Part shown: positions 44,746-58,040 of the stretch, in pieces
Position numbering within the stretch: position 1 is the stretch's first letter
How the letters are laid out: every line of letters begins with the position of its first letter
From: Mesostigma viride
Taxonomy: Eukaryota; Streptophyta; Mesostigmatophyceae; Mesostigmatales; Mesostigmataceae
Reading direction: 5' to 3'
Assembly (NCBI GenBank): GCA_009746045.1
Contig: RPFO01000078.1
Span: forward strand, 60,001-124,000
DNA: 64,000 nucleotides
Translations under genes and position numbers: made by a program
The notes under the pieces: generated by a model
Told to the model about the DNA's origin: nothing
The model's input: the letters and a program-made list of their open reading frames with translations, nothing else
The model's database searches: none

Positions 44746-44809
44746 ACCCGTGGTCAGTTTCAAACTGATCATTCATTGGGTCCTTACTCGAAAGGCGTTG
44801 GTTACAAGT
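44746..44809 (+). repeat. Repeat R, right copy 1
   Basis: CCCGTGGTCAGTTTCAAACT then GATCATTCATTGGGTCCTTA; inverse of the left copy at 39807. Preceded by ACTATCGCCTAATAAA, as in the other right-hand copies. Confidence 0.8.
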
Positions 44810-44967
44810 GGCCCGTGAGTTACAACGTGGCCGCAAGAAACAGCCAAATGCAACGTGTAGCATAGATGATCGACCTGGACTTGAGCATTTCGGCATTAGA
44901 ACATGTTTTGCCACAGTGCGAAGCAACACATAAGTGAATACAAACATAAGAGTATCGCCGAATAAAA

Positions 44968-45013
44968 ACCCGTGGTCAGTTTCAAACCGATCATTAATTG
45001 GTCCCTTACTCGA
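44968..45013 (+). repeat. Repeat R, right copy 2
   Basis: CCCGTGGTCAGTTTCAAACC then GATCATTAATTGGTCCCTTA, preceded by AGTATCGCCGAATAAA. The downstream TACGCAGCGGCCCGTTGTTG resembles the tandem units at 57.7 kb. Confidence 0.8.
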
Positions 45014-45237
45014 CAAGTACGCAGCGGCCCGTTGTTGTACGTTCGGCTGAAGTTATTCCCCTCGTCGTAGGTTGGTCCATGGGCAGCCGCCACGTGCATT
45101 TCAGAGCACGAATTCTGTCAACAAACCGTCCGGCAGAAGGCACGCACAGGGGACGGCGTCGCGCTGCGTACTTTCAGGCAGGGAAACTGCAAAGGCACGC
45201 CCGAGTTCAGCGGCTGAACTCCGCGGTTCAAACACAT

Positions 45238-45313
45238 ACACTATCGCCTAATAAAAACAGTTTCAAACCGATCATTTATTGGTTCCTTACTCGAGGGTCG
45301 TGGGTTACAACTA
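45238..45313 (+). repeat. Repeat R, right copy 3
   Basis: ACTATCGCCTAATAAAAACA then GTTTCAAACCGATCATTTAT and TGGTTCCTTACTCGAGGGTC, ending GTGGGTTACAACT like the left copy. Confidence 0.75.
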
Positions 45314-46104
45314 TATGAGACAGCCAATAACCGGGCAACAACCCCACCACGTTTGTCGCACACATACCGCTTGAATCGGTCGCAATGCCGAAATTCTGTG
45401 GTCAATAGGCCACGCTACTCGAATACGGAAGAGTTTGCGCAACACTTTTGGCAAGAGTTTGGGCAAACAACTTTAGGCACGCCAGCCAAAACGCTGTCTG
45501 ACAAAAGTTTGGCCGCAATGGTGGCACAAATGGGCCAAACTTTGCCGCGCAACCAGTGGACGCAACCAAGCCAACGGCACGCATGTAAGGGAACCCCTAC
45601 GGTCGACCCCCCAATCGCGGTCGCCGCGGAACGCTACTCGCACGCGGCAACAGTTTGCTTTTAGGGTTTGCGCAAACAAATCGCTGTCTAAAATTGTAAT
45701 ATAAAGGGCAACAAGTTGGGGGCCCCTTCGGGGCCCGGACTTTTTGGCGCCTGAGCGGGCGATTGGCGCGTACACCCGCGGGGTGCGTCCTCGGGAACGC
45801 CGGCGCCACGCGGGGCGCGCTGTGCGAAGGGGCAGTGGCCGAGGGCGCCGAGGCGGGGGGGCCAGCGGGAGCCATGAAATTTCGGCTTCGTACGGCCCGT
45901 CCGCAGGCGGAGCCCCCTGCTTTTCCCAGCTTCGAGCCGTTTCCTGGCACGCTCCCCGTCTGAACACGTTCAGGCAAGTCTGCATCTCGCTAAAGGTCCA
46001 CCGGGACGAAATAATAACATACATGCAAATTCGAGGCTATGGCGGTGCAGAAAACTGATTGGTGTAGGAGCATCGATGCATGGATTCGTTCCAAATATTG
46101 TAGT

Positions 46105-46250
46105 CATCCAACAACATCTGGGTGTAGTTCGTGGCATGTTTCCCTACCCTTTTGGGAATGCCCTTGGGGCCAGGCCAGGTCAGAATATGCCGCCATGGCC
46201 GGCCAAGCCGCTGGGGGCCTGCCAGACCAAAGTCCCTATATGAGTGTGCT
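46105..46250 (-). pseudogene. LINE ORF2 fragment inside unit A
   Basis: The minus strand corresponds to 6600-6725 of LINE A (GGCCTGGCCCCAAG, GGGAAACATGCCA, ACACCCAGATGTTG). The same fragment is at 50550-50690 in unit B, so it was inserted before the unit was duplicated. Confidence 0.7.
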
Positions 46251-46969
46251 TTGGTCCCAGTATGGACACTAAACTGTTTTAGGTTAGTTTGTGGACATTA
46301 CCATGCAAGGTGCAACTGGCTCCTATTGTTAGGCGCGAGTTGGACACGATTTGAGGGCTAAAAGCTAAAATTGTTTGCTGACACAGTTAGCCCGCAACAC
46401 ACGTAGCATAGGTGTCACACTTCATGTAGTGTTAAAGTTGGGGCATGATGCAGACAATGTTTGTTCCCACTCTGATTTATTATAATGAGTTGTCTTGAGC
46501 ACTTCATAATGAGATTAGCACAGCTCATTTTAAGACACACCACCGCATCTTTATCAAACAATCCCATCCAATTCCCAACTTCACCATGGAATGGCCATCA
46601 AATGTTAGCATGTGCACGATCGCTCATGCCCACTTCAAAATCACCTTAAGAAAGAAAGTTTTGTCTTCGCTAACTTCTTTATAAGCACCACCAGTATGGG
46701 GCAACCACAGGCCCTCACTGTGACCACTGTGACCACGGCAAGGGCACGCCATCACATGCAGCCATAAATGTAGCTAACGAAGCAAGGCCAGCTGGTATCC
46801 AGGCGGCATGTTGCCACCACACACGTCTCGGTTACGGCGCGGTCACCCATCTTCATGTCCCTGCAAATATGCACCCCATAACAACGTGTGACAACCCACA
46901 AGACCCCACGGTGCCCTTTTGCGGGATCGCATGGCATGCAAGGGCATGTGCGTGTGTACCACCCCTACC

Positions 46970-47292
46970 TGCCTGCCCAACGCCCCACTCCCCATGCCCC
47001 AAGTTTCATGGCTCGTGCCCCAGGTCCCCTGCCCCGTCCCACCTGCCCACTGTGCCCCTGCTTGTGACTTGCCTCTGACCACATCACGTGCAGGTGGCTG
47101 AGGGCCTGCCCCATGCCCCAGTCCCCACGACCTGTGACTCATAGCTTCAGAAAGGCTCCCCCTGCCCCCTGCTGCCTGGACCCTGCCCCCCGCCCCCTCC
47201 CCCTTCCCCCTGTCCCCATGCCCTCCTCCCTGTGGTGCCCCCGCTGGCTGGCTTGCCAATAATCACATCTCGTGCATGTGGCTGCCTTGCTT

Positions 47293-47324
<32 letters not shown>

Positions 47325-47327
47325 CGG

Positions 47328-47362
<35 letters not shown>

Positions 47363-47363
47363 G

Positions 47364-47396
<33 letters not shown>

Positions 47397-47399
47397 GCG

Positions 47400-47454
<55 letters not shown>

Positions 47455-47784
47455 CCATGCCACATACCCCACGGCCCAAGCCTCGTGCCCCATGTCCCCT
47501 GCCAGCCTGCCTGCCTACACATGCAAAGGAAAGTTTCATGGCTCGTGCCCCAGGTCCCCTGTCCCGTCCCACCTGCCCACTGTGCCCTTGCTTGTGACTT
47601 GCCTCTGACCACATCACGTGCAGGTGGCTGAGGGCCTGCCCCATGCCCCAGACCCCGCGACCTGTGACTCATAGCTTCAGAAAGGCTCCCCCTGCCCCCT
47701 GCCGCCTGGACCCTGCCCACCGCCCCCTCCCCCTTCCCCCTGTCCCCATGCCCTCCTCCCTGTGGTGCCCCCGCTGGCTGGCTT

Positions 47785-47854
<70 letters not shown>

Positions 47855-47856
47855 GT

Positions 47857-47926
<70 letters not shown>

Positions 47927-48010
47927 CCATGCCACATACCCCACGCCCCAAGCCTCGTGCCCCATGTCCCCTGCCAGCCTGCCTGCCTACACATGCAAAG
48001 GAAACAAACA
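46970..48010 (+). repeat. ~480-bp sub-repeats with (GGCT)n arrays in unit A
   Basis: Two copies of a C-rich block (AAGTTTCATGGCTCGTGCCC, CATCACGTGCAGGTGGCTGA), each ending in a (GGCT)n array: 47293-47451 and 47773-47924, with single-unit interruptions. PASQ/LAGW frames are repeat read-through. Confidence 0.9.
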
Positions 48011-49600
48011 TGGCCCCGCTGGCACAATGCAAAGCACACCTGGTTGATCAGGTAGCGGGCACGCCTGCACAATGAGACATCAAAATTACACAGCCAGCAA
48101 AGCAAAATCCAGTGTGCAAGCCGATGGGGCCTACGTTTGACAGCAAATATGATGAATCCATGTAGAAAAATGGCACAACACATGGTTGCCCACCTGCACG
48201 TACAGCCCAGTAAAAATTTACGTGCAGCAAACTGTCTACCCATGCGAGAATTTGGCTTCAGCCCAGTAAAAATCTGCACAACACAAATATTGCACAGCCA
48301 TTAGAGCAAAGCAAAATGTTCAGTGTTCAAGCCACTTGGGCTAACTTTGGATATGCTGGATGGAAGCAATATAGCACAGCATGACACACCCCGTGGACGC
48401 TCACCTTCACCCATATAGCCCAGTGAAAACCCACGTGCAAAGCAAGGCAGCTTATCACACGCAAAACCACCATCAACGTCAGGCAGCACAGCAGTCAACG
48501 ACTCCCAAAATTGGTGCATGAGCAATCATCCATGAGCAATCATGGGCTTTCCCTGCCCAGTCTGTTCCAGAAGAAAGCAACACGGATAACGTGGCAATGA
48601 CATTCCCAAGGAGAATGAAGAGGACGCACCCCACGGATACGACAATGGAAGACAGACTCTTGGTCCGGTACGTGCACGCTGCGACCAAGAAAATTCGTCT
48701 GGAAAAAGGGAAATTGCATAAGATTACGGTAAACGTAAATCACATTAGATAAAAGCAGATACATTGACCACATCTTTGACACAAATCGCCATCGCCAGCG
48801 TTCGTCCCGTGCCAAGCAATCCAGCGCTCAATCGCAACTGTCTATGGTGACATCAGACATTCGTTTGCCCCATCCCACGTCTTCCATGAACAGCAAAACT
48901 GATTTTACAAGGCGTGAAATACGTAAAACTGAGGAATGACGACAATGAAACAAAGCAATCTGATGACGACGTTCAATTTCCAGGTCGCTGGCTATTGTAC
49001 AGCAAACGGCATAGCGACACGGACCTCTCCCACGCAGGTAGCACGGGGTTGACGCCCCGCCAGCTCCGAAAGTTTCCTACGTACTCTTCCAATACAAACT
49101 TTTGATGTATAAAAGCCACGAATTCGCATTCCCCATCCCGATTTCACATGCTACGTCGCCCGCCATCGCCAGCCAGCAGCAACTATGATTGCTTGATTTG
49201 CTTCCGCAGCACGTCGCTTCGTTTCATTAAAATTTTCTGCCCCGACCATGCCGCTTTACTATTCACGTTGACTTTACCCATTGCCACTGCCCAGCCTGGT
49301 GCGTTCGACGCGACGCTCGCCCCGCCCTGCATGCGAACTAAAATTTGGTACGGTTCGACCGGTCCAGCTTTCCCCGTTCAGCCTGAATACTTCAAGTCCG
49401 TATTTTTGTCAGGGTCCGAGGCGGGGGGGTCCAGCGGGAGCCCCAACATTTCGGCTTCGTATGGCCGTTTTGTGGACGGAGCCGTTTTTTCTCAGCTTCG
49501 AGCCGTTTTTTGCACAGAAATCGTTCAGAAATATAATCGGACTAAAATCGGTCAAAAATCGCATCACGGTTCAGAGAATCTAAGGCAAGAGTTTGGAGAT
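48011..49600. other. Unit A right part, no gene recognised
   Basis: Sequence shared with 52310-53820 of unit B. Short frames on both strands are conserved between the two copies only to the degree the DNA is. No splice-bounded or domain-bearing gene was found. Confidence 0.45.
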
Positions 49601-50549
49601 TGAGATACGGCACAAACTATTGCCCCCAGCCGTACATTCAGAGCTCGTACGGTACGTCTGCGCGCCAAATTTGCTTTCCCCGCGCCCCGTTCAGTATTAA
49701 CACTTTTCGGATCCAGAAATATCTGACGCTCCGGATTCAACGTCAGGCTACGACAGGGTGCCCCTTGTGCCGTTCAGTTTGCGCTCGTGGCACCGGTCTC
49801 CAGCCAAGAAGCATGTTCAGCACAGGTTGTTTGGCTAAGCTGCTTCTTACCTAACTCTTCCCCCCAGCCGTACATGCCCCCCGGCATTTCTCGCGCATTT
49901 TGCTGAATTCGGTTTCCGTTCAGAACTGCTGACACCGATCTTAGGCGGGTGTGACGGCGTTCAGGCAGGCGGTTACGGGCCGTAACTCGCGGCTCCGCAG
50001 GATTTCAGGAATGGCCCTCGGTCGTGGGGGTGCGATCAGGCCGTACGGTACGGCGCCCGCGGCGGTGTCAGGATGTTCGGGTTTCTCCCTTGCGCAACAC
50101 GATCGTAGTTAAGTAGTTGACAAGTTGGGGGCCCCTTCGGGGCCCGGACTTTTTGGCGCCTGAGCGGGCGATTGGCGCGTACACCCGCGGGGTGCGTCCT
50201 CGGGAACGCCGGCGCCACGCGGGGCGCGCAGCGCGAAGGGGCAGTGGCCGAGGGCGCCGAGGCGGGGGGGCCAGCGGGAGCCATAAAATTTCGGCTTCGT
50301 ACGGCCCGTCCGCAGGCGGAGCCCCCTGCTTTTCCCAGCTTCGAGCCGCTTCCTGGCACGTTCAGGCAAGTCATCTCGCTAAAGGTCCACTGGGACGAAA
50401 TAATTACGTACATGCAAATTCGAGGCTATGGCGGTGCAGAAAACTGATTGGTGTAGGAGCATCGATGCATGGATTCGTTCCAAATATTGTAGGCATTTTT
50501 TATGAGTTATGACCTACTCTAGATGACCTACTCATCCCAGCCACTGGAC

Positions 50550-50690
50550 AGCAACATCTGGGTGTAGTTCGTGGCATGTTTCCCTACTCTTTTGGGAATG
50601 CCCTTGGGGCCAGGCCAGGTCAGAATATGCCGCCCTGGCCGGCCAAGCCGCTGGGGGCCTGCCACACCAAAGTCCCTCTATGAGTGTGCT
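50550..50690 (-). pseudogene. LINE ORF2 fragment inside unit B
   Basis: Copy of the fragment at 46105-46250. Confidence 0.7.
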
Positions 50691-51399
50691 TTGGTCCCAG
50701 TATGGACACTAAAATGTTTTAGGTTAGTTTGTGGACATTACCATGCTAGGTGCAACTGGCTCCTATTGTTAGGCGCGAGTTGGACACGATTTGAGGGCTA
50801 AAAGCTAAAATTGTTTGCTGACACAGCTAGCCCGCAACACACGTAGCATAGGTGTCACACTTCATGTAGTGTTCAAGTTGGGGCATGATGCGGACAATGT
50901 TTGTTCCAACTCTGATTTATTATAATGAGTTGTCTTGAGCACTTCATAATGAGATTAGCACAGCTCATTTTAAGACACACCACCGCATCTTTATCAAACA
51001 ATCCCATCCAATTCCCAACTTCACCATGGAATGGCCATCAAATGTTAGCATGTGCACGATCGCTCATGCCCACTTCAAAATCACCTTAAGAAAGAAAGTT
51101 TTGTATTCGCTAACTTCTTTATAACCACCACCAGTATGGGGCAACCACAGGCCCTCACTGTGACCACTGTGACCACGCTAGGGCACGCCATCACATGCAG
51201 CCATAAATGTAGCTAACGAAGCAAGGCCAACTGGTATCCAGGCGGCATGTTGCCACCACACATGTCTCGGTTACGGCGCGGTCACCCATCTTCATGTCCC
51301 TGCAAATATGCACCCCATAACAACGTGTGACAACCCACAAGACCCCACGGTGCCCTTTGGCGGGATCGCAGGGCATGGCAGGGCATGTGCGTGTGTACC

Positions 51400-52310
<911 letters not shown>

Positions 52311-54281
52311 ACAAACATGGCCCCGCTGGCACAATGCAAAGCACACCTGGTTGATCAGGTAGCGGGCACGCCTGCAGAATGAGACATCAAAATTACACAG
52401 TCAGCAAAGCAAAATTCAGTGTGCAAGCCAATGGGGCCTACGTTTGACAGCAAGTATGATGAATCCATGTAGAAAAATATGGCACAACACATGGTTGCCC
52501 ACCTGCACGTACAGCCCAGTAAAAATTCACGTGCAGCAAACTGTCTACCCATGCGTGAATTTGGCTTCAGCCCAGTAAAAATCTGCACAACACAAATATT
52601 GCACAGCCATTAGAGCAAGTCTAACTTTGGATATGCTGGATGGAAGCAATATAGCACAGCATGACACACCCCGTGGACGCTCACCTTCACCCATATAGCC
52701 CAGTGAAAACCCACGTGCAAAGCAAGGCAGCTTATCACACGCAAAACCACCATCAACGTCAGGAAGCACAGCAGTCAACGACTCCCAAAATCGGTGCATG
52801 AGAAATCATCCATGAGCAATCATGGGCTTTCCCTGCCCAGCCTGTTCCAGAAGAAAGCAACACGGATAACGTGGCAATGACATTCCCAAGGAGAATGAAG
52901 AGGACGCACCCCACGGATACGACAATGGAAGACAGACTCTTCGTCCGGTATGTGCACGCTGCGATCAAGAAAATTCGTCTGGAAAAAAGGAAATTGCATA
53001 AGATTACGGTAAACGTAAATCACATTAGATAAAAGCAGATACATTGACCACATCTTTGACACAAATCGCCATCGCCAGCGTTCGTCCCGTGCCAAGCAAT
53101 CCAGCGCTCAATCGCAACTGTCTATGGTGACACCAGACATTCGTTTGCCCCATCCCACGTCTTCCATGAACAGCAAAACTGATTTTACAAGGCGTGAAAT
53201 ACGTAAAACTGAAAAATGACGACACTGAAACAAAACAATCTGATGACGACGTTCAATTTCCAGGTCGCTGGCTATTATACAGCAAATGCCATAGCGACAC
53301 GAACCTCTCCCACGCAGGTTGCACGGGGTTGACGCCCCGCCAGCTCAGAAAGTTTCCTACGTACTCTTCCAATACAAACTTTTGATGTATAAAAGCCAGG
53401 AATTCGCATTCCCCATCCCAATTTCACATGCTACGTCGCCCGCCATCGCCAGCCAGCAACAACTATGGTTGCTTCCGCAGCACGTCGCTTTGTTTCATTA
53501 AAATTTTTTGCCCCGACCATGCCGCTTTTGTTATTCACGTTCACTTTACCCATTGCCACTGCCCAGCCTGGTGCGTTCGACGCGACGCTCGCCCCGCCCT
53601 GCATGCGAACTAAAATTTGGTACGGTTCGACCGGTCCAACTTTCCCCGTTCAGCCTGAACACTTCAAGTCCGTATTTTTGACAGGGTCCGAGGCGGGGGG
53701 GGCCAGCGGGAGCCCGAAAATTTCGGTTTCGTACGGCCCGTCCCCAGGCGGAGCCCCCTGCTTTTCACAGTTTCGAGCCGTTTTTCGCCAAGCTCCCCGT
53801 CTGAACACGTTCAGTTGTGTCATCTAGCGAAAATTGGAACGGAAATTGCGTGGGAAGTAGGCCGAACCGAAAATTGAACAAAAAAACCGTTCAGACTTGT
53901 GTTCGAACTAAATTTTCGTTCAGTCTGAACACTCAAAGTTGGCCGTCCAGTCTGAACCCTTAGTATTTGTAGTAGGATGTTTGGATAGAGATGCTTCGGC
54001 AAACAACTCAGCCCCCTGCCGTATATGCCGCCCGCAATTTCTCGCGCATTTTGCTGAATTGAGCTGACGTCAATTTCTGTTCAGAATAGGTGACAGTCGA
54101 TCTTACGCGGGTGTGACGGTGTTCAGGCCGGCGGTTACGGGACGTAACTCGCGGCTCCGCAGGATTTCAGGGATGGCCCTCGGTCGTGGGGGTGCGATCA
54201 GGCCGTACGGTACGGCGCGCGCGGCGATGTCAGGATGTTCGGGTTTCTCCCTTGCGCAACACGATCGTAGTTAAGTAGTTG

Positions 54282-55008
54282 ACAAGATCGGGGGCTCCGC
54301 CCCCGAACCCCCGCTACTTGGCAGATTCTGTGCCTCAACGGCTTTTTGTGCCTCAACGGCGAGTACCAGCACAGCCGTACACTCCCGCTCACACAGCCCG
54401 CCCACTAGCAAGACAGCCGAACCTGTACGGCCGGCCACAGCCTGTGATCCCCTGGATTACGCCTCGATTCCATGCAAACTCATGGTGCCGGACGGTTTGC
54501 TGGCCTATTTTGGGAAGCCGGTGGCTGAACCGAACCGCAACTAAACCTGTTATGTCAGTACGTCAGATCCGTCCGTCAGCTTTCTCGCTTTTTGCCAGCA
54601 ACCGCCAAATACCCCTTGAATCGGTCCTCTCCTCGCCGTTTTCCCTGCCAATTTCCCTCGTCCGTTCCAAACGCCTAGGCCAATTTCAAGCTCAACTTGG
54701 CACGCATCGTTTTGGCTCGCTCCTACGCTGAGCTACTAAATGTATTAGACCGTTACTCAGCCGTTACGTATATTTCCTCTAATGCTGGCGAAATTGGCTG
54801 GAGGTTGTTTGGCTACTCGTCTTAGAAGAGTTTGGGCGCCGGACGCTACGCGGTGACAGGCCGCTAGAAAGCCTACGGACACGATTTGCTGAAAGATTTT
54901 GTGGAAACAAATTTTGCGTTCCGATTTTCGCGCTACTAGTGTACGGACAACGTTTGCCGGAAGAGTTTGCGGAAGAGTTTGCGCAGCCAAAAAGTAGTAT
55001 AAAGGGCA
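54282..55008 (+). repeat. Short tandem unit 1 (727 bp, type A')
   Basis: Begins ACAAGATC + GGGGGC-TCC-GCCCCC (54290-54304), ends AGTAGTATAAAGGGCA. Almost identical to unit 4 (56898-57623). Confidence 0.9.
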
Positions 55009-55952
55009 ACAAGATCGGGGGCTCCGCCCCCGAACCCCCGCTACTTGGCAGATTCTGTGCCTCAACGGCTTTTTGTGCCTCAACGGCGAGTACCAGCACA
55101 GCCGTACACTCCCGCTCACACAGCCCGCCCACTAGCAAGACAGCCGAACCTGTACGGCAGGCCACATCCTGTGATTCCATGGATTACGCCACGATTCCAT
55201 GCAAATTCATGGTGCCGGACGGTTTGCTGGCCTATTTTGGGAAGCCGGTGGCTGAACCGAACCGCAACTAAACCTGGTATGTCAGCACGTCAGGTCCGTC
55301 CGTCAGCTTTCTCGCTTGAAGGTGGGTCCTCTACACAAAAGGAGGGTCCTCTATCATATGGCCCCGTTTGTTAGTAAGATGGTGGGTGGGTCCTCTACAA
55401 GAAAGGAAGGTCCTCTATCATATAGCCCCGTTTGTTAGTAAGATGGTGGGGTGGGTCCTCTTGACGTCTGAACTCGTTTTGTTCACTGAGCAAATGTTCG
55501 CTGTGTCAGGTCCGTCCGTCAGATTTCTCACTTTTTGCTAGCAACCGCCGAATACCCCTTGAATCTGTCCTCTCCTCGCCGTTTTCCTTGCCAACTTCCC
55601 TCGTCCGTTCCAAACGCCTAGGCCAATTTCAAGCTCAACTCGAAACGCAAGGCTTAGGCGCTTAGCTACTCGGAAAAATTAACCGTTACGACGCGGTTAC
55701 GGCCGTTTGCACTCGAAACGCTTTTACTGATTGTCGGTTGGCACGCATTTGTTTGGCTACTCGTCTTAGAAGAGTTTGGGCGCCGGACGCTACGCGGTGA
55801 CAGGCTGCTAGAAAGCCTACGGACGCGATCTGCGTAAAGATTTTGTGGAAACAAATTGTGCGTTCCGATTTTTGCGCTACTCGGGTACGGACAACGTTTG
55901 CCGGAAGAGTTTGCGGAACAAATGGGCCGACATAAAAGTAGTATAAAGGGCA
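55009..55952 (+). repeat. Short tandem unit 2 (944 bp, type B')
   Basis: Same start hairpin and end. The middle has GGGTCCTCTACA(C/A)AAAGGA(G/A)GG repeats absent from type A'. Nearly identical to unit 3. Confidence 0.9.
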
Positions 55953-56897
55953 ACAAGATCGGGGGCTCCGCCCCCGAACCCCCGCTACTTGGCAGATTCT
56001 GTGCCTCAACGGCTTTTTGTGCCTCAACGGCGAGTACCAGCACAGCCGTACACTCCCGCTCACACAGCCCGCCCACTAGCAAGACAGCCGAACCTGTACG
56101 GCAGGCCACATCCTGTGATTCCATGGATTACGCCACGATTCCATGCAAATTCATGGTGCCGGACGGTTTGCTGGCCTATTTTGGGAAGCCGGTGGCTGAA
56201 CCGAACCGCAACTAAACCTGGTATGTCAGCACGTCAGGTCCGTCCGTCAGCTTTCTCGCTTGAAGGTGGGTCCTCTACACAAAAGGAGGGTCCTCTATCA
56301 TATGGCCCCGTTTGTTAGTAAGATGGTGGGGTGGGTCCTCTACAAGAAAGGAAGGTCCTCTATCATATAGCCCCGTTTGTTAGTAAGATGGTGGGGTGGG
56401 TCCTCTTGACGTCTGAACTCGTTTTGTTCACTGAGCAAATGTTCGCTGTGTCAGGTCCGTCCGTCAGATTTCTCACTTTTTGCTAGCAACCGCCGAATAC
56501 CCCTTGAATCTGTCCTCTCCTCGCCGTTTTCCTTGCCAACTTCCCTCGTCCGTTCCAAACGCCTAGGCCAATTTCAAGCTCAACTCGAAACGCAAGGCTT
56601 AGGCGCTTAGCTACTCGGAAAAATTAACCGTTACGACGCGGTTACGGCCGTTTGCACTCGAAACGCTTTTACTGATTGTCGGTTGGCACGCATTTGTTTG
56701 GCTACTCGTCTTAGAAGAGTTTGGGCGCCGGACGCTACGCGGTGACAGGCTGCTAGAAAGCCTACGGACGCGATCTGCGTAAAGATTTTGTGGAAACAAA
56801 TTGTGCGTTCCGATTTTTGCGCTACTCGGGTACGGACAACGTTTGCCGGAAGAGTTTGCGGAACAAATGGGCCGACATAAAAGTAGTATAAAGGGCA
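55953..56897 (+). repeat. Short tandem unit 3 (945 bp, type B')
   Basis: Near-exact copy of unit 2, head to tail. Confidence 0.9.
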
Positions 56898-57623
56898 ACA
56901 AGATCGGGGGCTCCGCCCCCGAACCCCGCTACTTGGCAGATTCTGTGCCTCAACGGCTTTTTGTGCCTCAACGGCGAGTACCAGCACAGCCGTACACTCC
57001 CGCTCACACAGCCCGCCCACTAGCAAGACAGCCGAACCTGTACGGCCGGCCACAGCCTGTGATCCCCTGGATTACGCCTCGATTCCATGCAAACTCATGG
57101 TGCCGGACGGTTTGCTGGCCTATTTTGGGAAGCCGGTGGCTGAACCGAACCGCAACTAAACCTGTTATGTCAGTACGTCAGATCCGTCCGTCAGCTTTCT
57201 CGCTTTTTGCCAGCAACCGCCAAATACCCCTTGAATCGGTCCTCTCCTCGCCGTTTTCCCTGCCAATTTCCCTCGTCCGTTCCAAACGCCTAGGCCAATT
57301 TCGAGCTCAACTTGGCACGCATCGTTTTGGCTCGCTCCTACGCTGAGCTACTAAATGTATTAGACCGTTACTCCGCCGTTACGTATATTTCCTCTAATGC
57401 TGGCGAAATTGGCTGGAGGTTGTTTGGCTACTCGTCTTAGAAGAGTTTGGGCGCCGGACGCTACGCGGTGACAGGCCGCTAGAAAGCCTACGGACACGAT
57501 TTGCTGAAAGATTTTGTGGAAACAAATTTTGCGTTCCGATTTTCGCGCTACTAGTGTACGGACAACGTTTGCCGGAAGAGTTTGCGGAAGAGTTTGCGCA
57601 GCCAAAAAGTAGTATAAAGGGCA
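56898..57623 (+). repeat. Short tandem unit 4 (726 bp, type A')
   Basis: Near-exact copy of unit 1. It ends AGTATAAAGGGCAA, and here a different tandem repeat follows instead of another hairpin. Confidence 0.9.
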
Positions 57624-57639
57624 ATAGGTCGGATATTTG

Positions 57640-58040
57640 TGTACCACCCCCCTCCTTCCCGCGGCAGGTACGCAGCGACCCGCTGTTGTCCTGGCTGCAA
57701 TTGTGTATCACTTGTACGGTATTTGTGTATCACTTGTACGGTATTTGTGTATCACTTGTCCTCCTTCCCACGGCAGGTACGCAGCGACCCGCTGTTGTCC
57801 TGGCTGCAATTGTGTATCACTTGTACGGTATTTGTGTATCACTTGTACGGTATTTGTGTATCACTTGTCCTCCTTCCCACGGCAGGTACGCAGCGACCCG
57901 CTGTTGTCCTGGCTGCAATTGTGTATCACTTGTACGGTATTTGTGTACCACCCCCCTCCTTCCCACGGCAGGTACGCAGCGCCCGGCTGTTGTCCTGGCT
58001 GCAGTTGTGTACCACCTGTACGGTATTTGTGTACCACCAC
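57640..58040 (+). repeat. ~108-bp tandem repeat, four units
   Basis: Units share GGCAGGTACGCAGCGACCCG, CTGTTGTCCTGGCTGCAATT and TGTGTATCACTTGTACGGTA, with an inner ~24-bp repeat of the last motif. All three plus-strand frames are open through most of it. Confidence 0.9.

Larger units (their letters stand above)
36166..45710 (+). mobile_element. Candidate mobile unit with oxygenase, USP-like peptidase and RPA-like genes
   Basis: Seen: the unit starts with ACAAG + GGGGGC-TTC-GCCCCC (36174-36188) and ends ATATAAAGGGCA immediately before the next ACAAG + hairpin at 45711. The same boundary repeats at 50120, 54282, 55009, 55953 and 56898. It holds the three best genes of this half of the window. 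Inference: this is a mobile or amplifying element. RPA-like genes are typical cargo of Helitrons, and USP/Ulp-type peptidases occur in several eukaryotic transposon families. No transposase, Rep or helicase gene is visible, so the class is open. Confidence 0.35.
45711..50119 (+). repeat. Large tandem unit A (4.4 kb), boundary hairpin at its start
   Basis: Starts ACAAGTT + GGGCCCC-TTC-GGGGCCC (45720-45736). It is repeated with a few per cent divergence as unit B at 50120. The contents are a GC-rich head, a LINE ORF2 fragment, CTGG/GGCT arrays in ~480-bp sub-repeats, and a long stretch of unknown sequence. Conserved short frames exist, but none has a recognisable domain. I call it non-coding. 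Confidence 0.85.

Noticed and set aside
45473-46024. 183-codon minus-strand frame at the start of unit A
   Set aside because: GC-rich composition frame crossing the unit boundary; the corresponding frame in unit B differs upstream, and no domain is seen.
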